Shown: piece by piece, positions 56,971 through 64,000 of the stretch | Layout of the letters: every line of letters starts with the position of its first letter | How positions within the stretch are numbered: position 1 is the stretch's first letter | From: Halocaridina rubra | Lineage: Eukaryota; Arthropoda; Malacostraca; Decapoda; Atyidae | Length of the DNA stretch: 64,000 bases | Direction of reading: 5' to 3' | Assembly (NCBI GenBank): GCA_037179515.1 | Contig: JAXCGZ010017015.1 | Location: forward strand, 1 to 64,000 | Notes under the pieces: generated by a model | Database searches by the model: none | The model's input: the letters and a program-made list of their open reading frames with translations, nothing else | What the model was told of the DNA's origin: nothing | Program-made: the position numbers and the translations under genes

Positions 56971-59900
56971 TAAAAAAAGTACTAAAAAAGTACTTCCTTA
57001 CATCCTGCAAAGAAGTTTACTTATGAAGCTTCAAACTATGACCTGTAGTTCCAGTGCCAGCCATATCAAAATATCGATCCCTATCCACTCTGACATAACC
57101 ATGAAGGAATTTAAAAACCGTCACCATATCCCCTTCAGATTTCTAATTTCGAGTGATGGTAAGTCTTATTCCCTCAGCCTCTCATCATAACTGAGATTGC
57201 GTATTTATGGCACCAGTTTTGTGGCATGTCTTTGAACTTTTTCCAGCTTAACAACATGCTTTTTCAAGTGCAGATTCCGAAAAAGGGCTGCATATTCAAG
57301 CTTTGGCCTCATATTGGTTATATAAATATTTCTGAACATTTCCTTGCCCATGTGCCTGGAGGATACCCTTACATTTGCTAAAAAAGCATATGCTGCCCTT
57401 ACTATGCCATTTATATACATTTCTGAAGACAAATCAACCACTATGTTTACTCCTAGATCTCTCTCGTTCTCTGTCTCTTGAAGTTGTACTTCTGCTACCG
57501 AGTAGTCAAGATTGGGCCTATTTGCACTTCTCCCCATTTTCATTACCTTACATTTTGAAGTATTGAATTTCATTAGCCACTTAAATGACCACTCATGCAG
57601 ACTACTGAGATCTTCCCGAAGTTCTCTACCATTGCTCTCGTTTCTTACTTTCTTCACAATCTTTGCATCATCTGCAAACATATTCATGAATAAATTTACA
57701 GACTTTGGTAGGTCATTTGCATATACAGGGAATAAAAGTGGCCCTAAAACTGAACCCTGTGGAACTCCACTACTTACTCTTCTCCATTCAGACAGTGAGT
57801 GTCTTACTCTAACCCTCTGTCCCCTTCCAAGTAAGTTTTTATCCATTTCAAGACATTTCCACCTACTCAAGCCAGCTTGTAGCTTCTTAATAAGTCTCCC
57901 ATGTGGAACAGTGCCAAATGCTTTCTGGAAGTCTAGGAATATGAAATCTGCCCACCCCTCTCTTTCCTGTAAGATTCGGCTTACCTCATCATAAAATTCT
58001 AATAAGTTTGTTACTGTTGATCTACCTTCTCTGAAGCCATGTTGCTTCACTGACAAAACGTTGAAGGATTCCAAGTGAAGAGAGATATGTTTCCTTAGTA
58101 GTTCCTCCATAACTTAGCAAACTACGCTGGTCAAGAAAACTGGTCTATAGTTTAGAGCCGTATCCCTCCTTCCCTTTTTGAAGATAGGTATCACGTTTGC
58201 TTGTTTCCAGCATCTTGGAATCTCCCCTGATTCCAGTGACTTTTTAATTATGATACTTAGTGCCACTGATATTGAGTTTGTACATTTTTTAAGTACAAGA
58301 GGGGATATATCATCAGGACCTGTAGCCTTATGGACATCCAACTCCATCAGCGCTTTGCATACCTCTGTGGCTGAAAGGTTGATGTTCTTTAATACCGGCC
58401 CATGAGCTTCTATCTCTGCAATCTGAGGGGGTGGGGTATATTCTTCTGTAAATACTGACTGAATCTCATTGTTCAATTCTTTGCAATCTATGCATCTGTC
58501 TCAGTGATGCTTCCATCTGCTCTCTTAAGCTTTAAAACCTGTTCTTTTACCTTCAGTTTTCCTGTGATAAAGCTGTGGAAAAGTTTGAGATTTTCTTTAG
58601 CCTTCCTGGTAATGTCCTTTTCACAGTCTCTTTGCCTCTCTTTTTTACTTAGGTAATCATTTATTGCTCTTTTATAGGTCTGCCAGGTATTTATGTTATT
58701 TCTGCTCCCATACCTATTCCAGCATCTCTCTCTCCACTCCATAGCTCTTTTACAATCATTATCAAAGCATTTCTCTCTGGTGACAGGTATACAGTAATCT
58801 ACTATCTTCCCATATTTCTCACTAAAGATATCGTACGTTTCTTGTACTGATTTGTTCTTAAATGATTTCCTCCAGTCAATAACTGTAAAAAGCTCAGTCA
58901 TTTTGATGTAATCTCCTTTCAGATAGTTCCTCCTCGTATCCTCAGTGCCTCGACTCTCAGGCATAACATCTTCAATGATATACTCCATCAACAACACACA
59001 GTGGTCACTCTTTCTAATTGGCTGTTCATACTCAATTTTTTCAATATCCAACACGTTATCTCTGAATACTAGATCAAGTAGGGATGGCTCATCCCCACCC
59101 GTGGCCCTCGTTGGTTCTAGTTCATGTTGGTGTAGGAAATTCCTTTGTACACAAACTAGGAATCTTACCCCGAATGAGTCCTCACCACTGTTGGGATCAA
59201 GATTTATCCAAACTATCTCTTTATGATTACAAACTCCCACAATCAAAATCTTACATTTTCTCTCGTGTGCAATGTTAACAACTGAGTTTATAACTTCATT
59301 AGTACCTATATGACTTTCCTCATAAACTTCTAGCCTATTTTGACTCCTTAGTGGGTTATAGACAGCACTTACTATAATACTCTCTGACCCAGTATTTGAG
59401 CAAGCAACAAGAAATTCCTTGAACTCACTTTTTATAGCAAAGTTTATTTTTTCAACTTGAATCCTTTCACATATTAGCAGTGCTATCGCTCCACCAGTCC
59501 TCTCAGATCTTTCAACCCTTAATATTCTGAAGCCCTTAGGAAAAACTGTGACACTGTTTAAGTCCTCACTTAACTTAGTCTCTGTAACTTCAACTATATC
59601 TGCCTTACTATTGTGCATCCTATCTTCTAATTCTACTGCCTTACCAGCTAATCCATCAGCATTTGTGTATAACAATCATAATGACGTCCCATCCCCTGAT
59701 CTTCTATCATTATCTTCTTTATCTCCTCCTTTTCTGGAAGAACTCTGAAATGAATTTTTTCTTTTCTTCTCAAGTTTTTTCCTCATTTAACCTTCTAGCC
59801 TGCTGCAACAAGTTTTTGATCCTTTCCATCTCTTCCTGTGTTCTGTATCATCTAATGAACACTTTGAATTCTTGAAGGTCTTTTAGGCTTTTTTCCCTCA

Positions 59901-60100
59901 TCAATATTTTTCTACATATGTCATCTCTCTCAAAGGCTACTTTTGTTGGACTTTGCTTTCCATACTTAGAATACTTACCTAGTTGGTGAATGTTTACAAT
60001 ATCCTCAGGACCACAAACTACTTACCAGGTCTAAAACACTAGCTTTACTTTCTTCAAGTCTCCCCTGCCATGTTGGCTCCTAGGATTTGCTTATGCTTGC
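56971..60100 (-). mobile_element. CR1-7 LINE, minus, missing its extreme 3' end
   Basis: Starts inside the 3' UTR/C-terminus (no tail). Frames 57205-58110 (RT with GVPQGSVLGPLLF and MFADDAKIVKKV intact), 58114-58476 (GPDDISPLVLKKC) and 58488-59675 (395 codons: complete endonuclease from MLYTNADGLAGKAVELEDRM through VTETKLSED, then linker). 59676-60100 is ORF1 C-terminal sequence. Truncated at 60100. Confidence 0.85.
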
Positions 60101-62647
60101 AATTACCTAATTGTGCTTATGGGAAATAGCTTAAAGCTCGTAAATTCCCGTCTCCTGATCGGTTCCATTTTATACTTAGTGATACTTATCATACTTGTCC
60201 TTAAAACTATGGATTGAGTTAGCATTAACTATCTCCTCGCTTAGAAATTCCAATTATCAGCTACACTTACACTAAAAAGTACTTCCTTGCATCCTGCAAA
60301 ATTTTCTTATGAAGCTTCACACTATGACCTCTAGCTCTAGTGCCATATATCGAAATATCAATCCTTATCCACTCTATCATAGCCATGAAAGAATTTAAAG
60401 ACTGTCACCATATCCCACCTCAATATTCTAGCTTCGGGTGATAGTAACTCTAATTCCCTCAGCCTCTCATCATAACTGAGATTGCGTATTTCTGGTACCA
60501 GTTTCGTGGCATGTCTTTTGAGCTTTTTCCAGTTTGACTATGTGCTTTTTCAAGTGCGGATTCCAAAAGGGGGCTGCATATTCAAGCTTTGGCCACATAT
60601 AGGTTACATAAATATTTTTGAACATTTCCTTGTACATGTGCCTTGAGGCTACCCTTACATTTGTTAGGAAAGCATATGCTCCCCTTACTATGCCATTTAT
60701 ATGCATTTCTGGAGACAAATCGACCAGCATGTTTACTCCTAGATCTCTCTCATTCTCTGTCTCATGAAGTGCTATTCCTGCCACCGAGTAGTCAAGATTG
60801 GGCCTTCCTACACTTCTACCCATTCTCATTACCTTACATTTTGAAGTATTAAATTTCATTTGCCACGTTTCTGACCACTCATGCAGACTAGTAAGATCTT
60901 TCTGAAGTTCTCTACCATTGTTCTTGTTTCTTACTTTCTTCACAATCTTTGAATCATCTGTAAACATATGCATGAATAAATTTACAGACTTTGGTATGTC
61001 ATTTACATGTACAAAGAACAAAAGTTGCCCTGACACTGAACCCAGTGGATTTCCACTACTAACTCTTCTCCATTCACACAGTGAGTGTCTTACTCTAACC
61101 CTCAGTTCCCTTCCTTCTAAGTATGTTTTTATCCATTTCAAGACATTTCCACCTATTTTTGACATTGCTTGCAGATTCCTAATAAGTCTCTCATGTGGGA
61201 CAGTGTCAAATGGTTTCTGGAAGTTTTGGATTATGCAATCTGCCCACCCCTCTCTTTCCTGTAAGATTCGGCTTACCTCATCATAAAATTCTAATAAATT
61301 TGTTACTGTTAATCTCCCTTCTCTGAAGCCAAGTTGTTTCACTGACAAAAAGTTGAAGGATTCCAAGTGAAGAGAAATATGTTTCCTTAGTAGTTTCTCC
61401 ATAATTTTGCAAACTATGCTGGTCAAGGAAACAGGTGTATTGTAAAAATGCATATCCCTCCTTCCCTTTTTGAAGATAGGTATCACGTCTGCTTGTTTCA
61501 AGCATCTTGGAATCTTCCCCGACTCCAGCGATTTTTAAAATATGATACTTAGTGCCGCTGATATTGAATATGCGCATTCTTTAAGTACTGTACATGAGGG
61601 GATACATCATCAGGACCTGTAGCTTTATGGACATTTAACACCAGCAGCACTTTGCATACCTCTGCACCTGAGCTTCTATCTCTGCAATCTGAGTGGGTGG
61701 GGTATTTTCTACTGCAAATACTGACTGAAACTCCTGCTTCAATTCTTTGCAGATCTCTTAATCCGTCACTGCGATGCTTCCATCTGATCTCTTAAGCTTT
61801 AAAACCTGTTCTTTTACCTTCAGATTCCCTCTGATAAAACTGCGGAAAATTTTGGCATTTTCTCTAGCCTTCCTGGTAATGTCCCTTTCATAGTCTCTCT
61901 CTGCCTTTCTTCTTTTACTTAGAAAATCATTTCTTGCTCCTTTATAGGTCTGCCAGGCATTTATGTTTATTCTCCTCCTATACCTTTTCCAGCATTTGTC
62001 TCTCCATTCCTTAGCTCTTTACACTCATTCTCGAACCATTTCTCTCTGGCATGAATTACACCTACATTGGTGACAGGTATACAGCATTCTTCTACTACCC
62101 ATATTTCTCACAAAAGAAGTCGTACATTTCTTGTACAGATTTGATGTTAAATAAGGTCCTCCAGTCAATAACTGCAAAAAGCTCATTTATTCTGATGTAA
62201 TCTCGTTTCACATAGTCCCTCCTTGTGTACTCAATGACTCTACTCTCAGGCAGAACATATTCAGTGATATACTCCATCAACAACAAACAGTGGTCACTCT
62301 TTCCATTTGGTGGTTCATGCTCATTTTTTTCAATATCCAACACATTATCTCTGAATACTAGATCAAGTAGCGATGGCTCATCCCCATCCCTGGCCCACGT
62401 TTGTTCCAGTACATGTTGTACACAATCTAGGAATTTTGCCCTGAATGAATCCTCACCACTATGTTGGTCAAGATTTATCCAATCTATCTTTTTATGATTA
62501 AAATCTCCCATAATCAAAATCCAACATTTTCTTTTCCGTGCAATGTTAACATATGAGTTTATGACTTCAATGGTAGCTATATGATTTTCTTTGTTAACTT
62601 CTAGCCTCTGTTGGTTCCTGGTGGGTTATATACAACACTTATTATAA
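60101..62647 (-). mobile_element. CR1-8 LINE, minus
   Basis: Tail CACAATTAGGTAATT at 60101. Frames 60470-61501 (343 codons of RT and C-terminal domain; active site MFTDDSKIVKKV, ADD changed to TDD) and 62095-62517 (endonuclease end, MIMGDFNHKKIDWINLD). The 5' end at 62647 falls in the endonuclease, where it meets a plus-oriented fragment at a shared AATGTAA. Confidence 0.85.
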
Positions 62648-63273
62648 TGTAAGGTAATGAGAATGGGTACAAGTGCAAGAAGGCTCAAGCTTGACTACTT
62701 GGTGGCAGGAGTACAACTCCAAGAGACAGAGAAGGAGAGAGATATAGGAGTAAACATACTGGCCGATTTGTCTTCAGAAATGCAAAAAAATTGGCATAGT
62801 AAGGGTAGCATATGCTTTCTTAGCAAATGTAGGGGTAGCATTCAGGCACATGGACAAGGAAATGTTCAAATATACTTATGTAACCTGTGTAAGGTCAAAG
62901 CTTGAATATGCAGCCCCCTTTTGGAATCCGCACTTGAAAAAGCACGCAGTTAAGATGGAAAAAGTTCAAAGACATGACACGAAACTGGTGCCAGAAATGT
63001 GCAGTCTCATTTATGAGGAGAGCCCGAGGGAATTAGACTTACCATCACTTGAAGCTAAAAGACTGAGGGAGATATAGTGAAGGCTTTTAAATTCTTTCAT
63101 GGTTATGATAGAGTAGATAGGGATCGATATTTTGATATGGCTGGCAATAGAACTAGAGGTCATAGTTTGAAGATTCGTAAGAAAACTTCTTTGCAGGATG
63201 TAAGAAAGTACTTATTTAGTGTAAGAGTACTTAATAATTGGAATTCACTAAGCAAGGAAGAAGGTCTTAATGC
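62648..63273 (+). mobile_element. CR1-9 LINE fragment, plus, C-terminal domain
   Basis: Frames 62657-62905, 62850-63077 and 63077-63277 together give the ORF2 C-terminal domain (KLDYLVAGVQLQETEKERD, EYAAPFWNPHLKKH, FHGYDRVDRDRYFDMAG). It stops in VLNNWNSLSKEE before the 3' end. Confidence 0.8.
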
Positions 63274-64000
63274 TTAAGAGAGCAAATGGAAGCATCACTG
63301 AGACGGATGAAGAGATCTGCAAAGAACTGAACAAGGAGTTTCAGTAAGTATTTACAGTAGAAAATACCCCACTCCCTCAGATAGAAGCTCATGGGACGGC
63401 ATTAGAGAACATCATGCTTTCAGCCACAGAGATATGCAAAGTGCTGATAGAGTTAGAAATCCATAAAGCTACAGATCATGAAGATATATCCCCTCATGTA
63501 CTTAAAAAATGCGCAAATTCAATATCAGTGCCACTAAGTATCATATTTAAAAAAAACGCTGGAGTCAGGGGAGATTCCAAGATGCTAGAAATAAGCAAAC
63601 ATGATACCTATCTTCATAAAGGAAAAGAGGAATATGGCTCTAAACTATAGATCTGTTTTCTTGACCAGCATAGTTTGCAAAGTTATGAAGAAACTACTAA
63701 GGAAACATATCTCTCTTCACTTGGAATCCTTCAATTTTTTGTCAGTGAGACAACATGGCTTCAGGGAAGGTAGATCAACAGTAATAAACTTATTAGAATT
63801 TTATGATGAGGTAAGCCGAATCTTACAGCAAAAAGAGGGGTGGGCAGACTGCATATTCCTAGACTTCCCGAAAGCATTTGACATTGTCCCACACGGGAGA
63901 CTTATTAAGAAGCTGCAAGCAATGGCAAGAATAGGTGGAAATGTCTTGAAATGGATAAAAACATACTTAGAAGGAAGGGAACAGAGGGTTAGAGTAAGAT
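63274..64000 (+). mobile_element. CR1-10 LINE fragment, plus, RT region, running off the window
   Basis: Starts upstream in the element relative to CR1-9 (KRANGSITETDEEICKELN), then frame 63414-63650 (SATEICKVLIELEIHKATD, ISPHVLKKCANSIS) and on into RT sequence at the window end. It is therefore a separate insertion or a rearranged copy. Confidence 0.8.

Overview
This is eukaryotic, repeat-dominated DNA with no bacterial-style gene organisation. The retroelement types point to an arthropod, most likely a decapod crustacean: CR1-group LINEs with a coiled-coil ORF1, a Gmr1-like Ty3/gypsy family whose integrase precedes its reverse transcriptase, and an I-type LINE with an RNase H domain. The host assignment is inference from remembered family distributions. 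No intact host gene was found. The only non-retroelement coding sequence is a frameshifted relic at 1-1591.

The main structure is a nest of insertions in one old Ty3/gypsy element (Gypsy-A, + strand, order gag-PR-RT-RH-IN). It begins with a putative 5' LTR ending at 2718 and survives as four ordered pieces spread over about 50 kb: 2719-4145 (gag, protease), 19284-21012 (RT, RNase H, start of integrase), 34402-34539 (integrase zinc finger to start of core) and 51297-52000 (integrase core and C-terminus). The insertions between the pieces are: (1) a solo LTR, 4146-19283, which holds a full-length CR1 LINE (4726-5364 plus 13982-17677), which in turn holds a complete Gmr1-like LTR retrotransposon Gmr-1 (5365-13981, 5-bp target duplication GTTTA); (2) a head-to-tail array of three CR1 LINEs (21013-30124) plus a truncated LTR (30478-34401) that carries a TA-flanked DNA transposon with a LINE tail, microsatellites and a long palindrome; (3) an I-type LINE (34540-34832 plus 45316-51296, target duplication ATTGTCACC) split near the end of its ORF2 by a second Gmr1-like copy, Gmr-2 (34833-45315, minus strand). 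Right of Gypsy-A, 52001-64000 is a mosaic of CR1 fragments in both orientations with one truncated gypsy element (53408-55310).

The most interesting signal is in the Gmr1-like LTRs. Four of the six LTRs (solo LTR-1, LTR-2 and both LTRs of Gmr-2) carry an extra segment of about 1 kb that begins AAG|GTGAG and ends pyrimidine-rich...GCAG|TG. Both LTRs of Gmr-1 lack it, being joined at the donor/acceptor positions with a one-base difference nearby. This looks like an LTR intron in the transcribed leader, with Gmr-1 descending from a spliced RNA so that both of its LTRs are intronless. Both Gmr copies are broken at different places. Comparing them indicates that the family encodes one long gag-PR-IN-RT-RH frame with no env.
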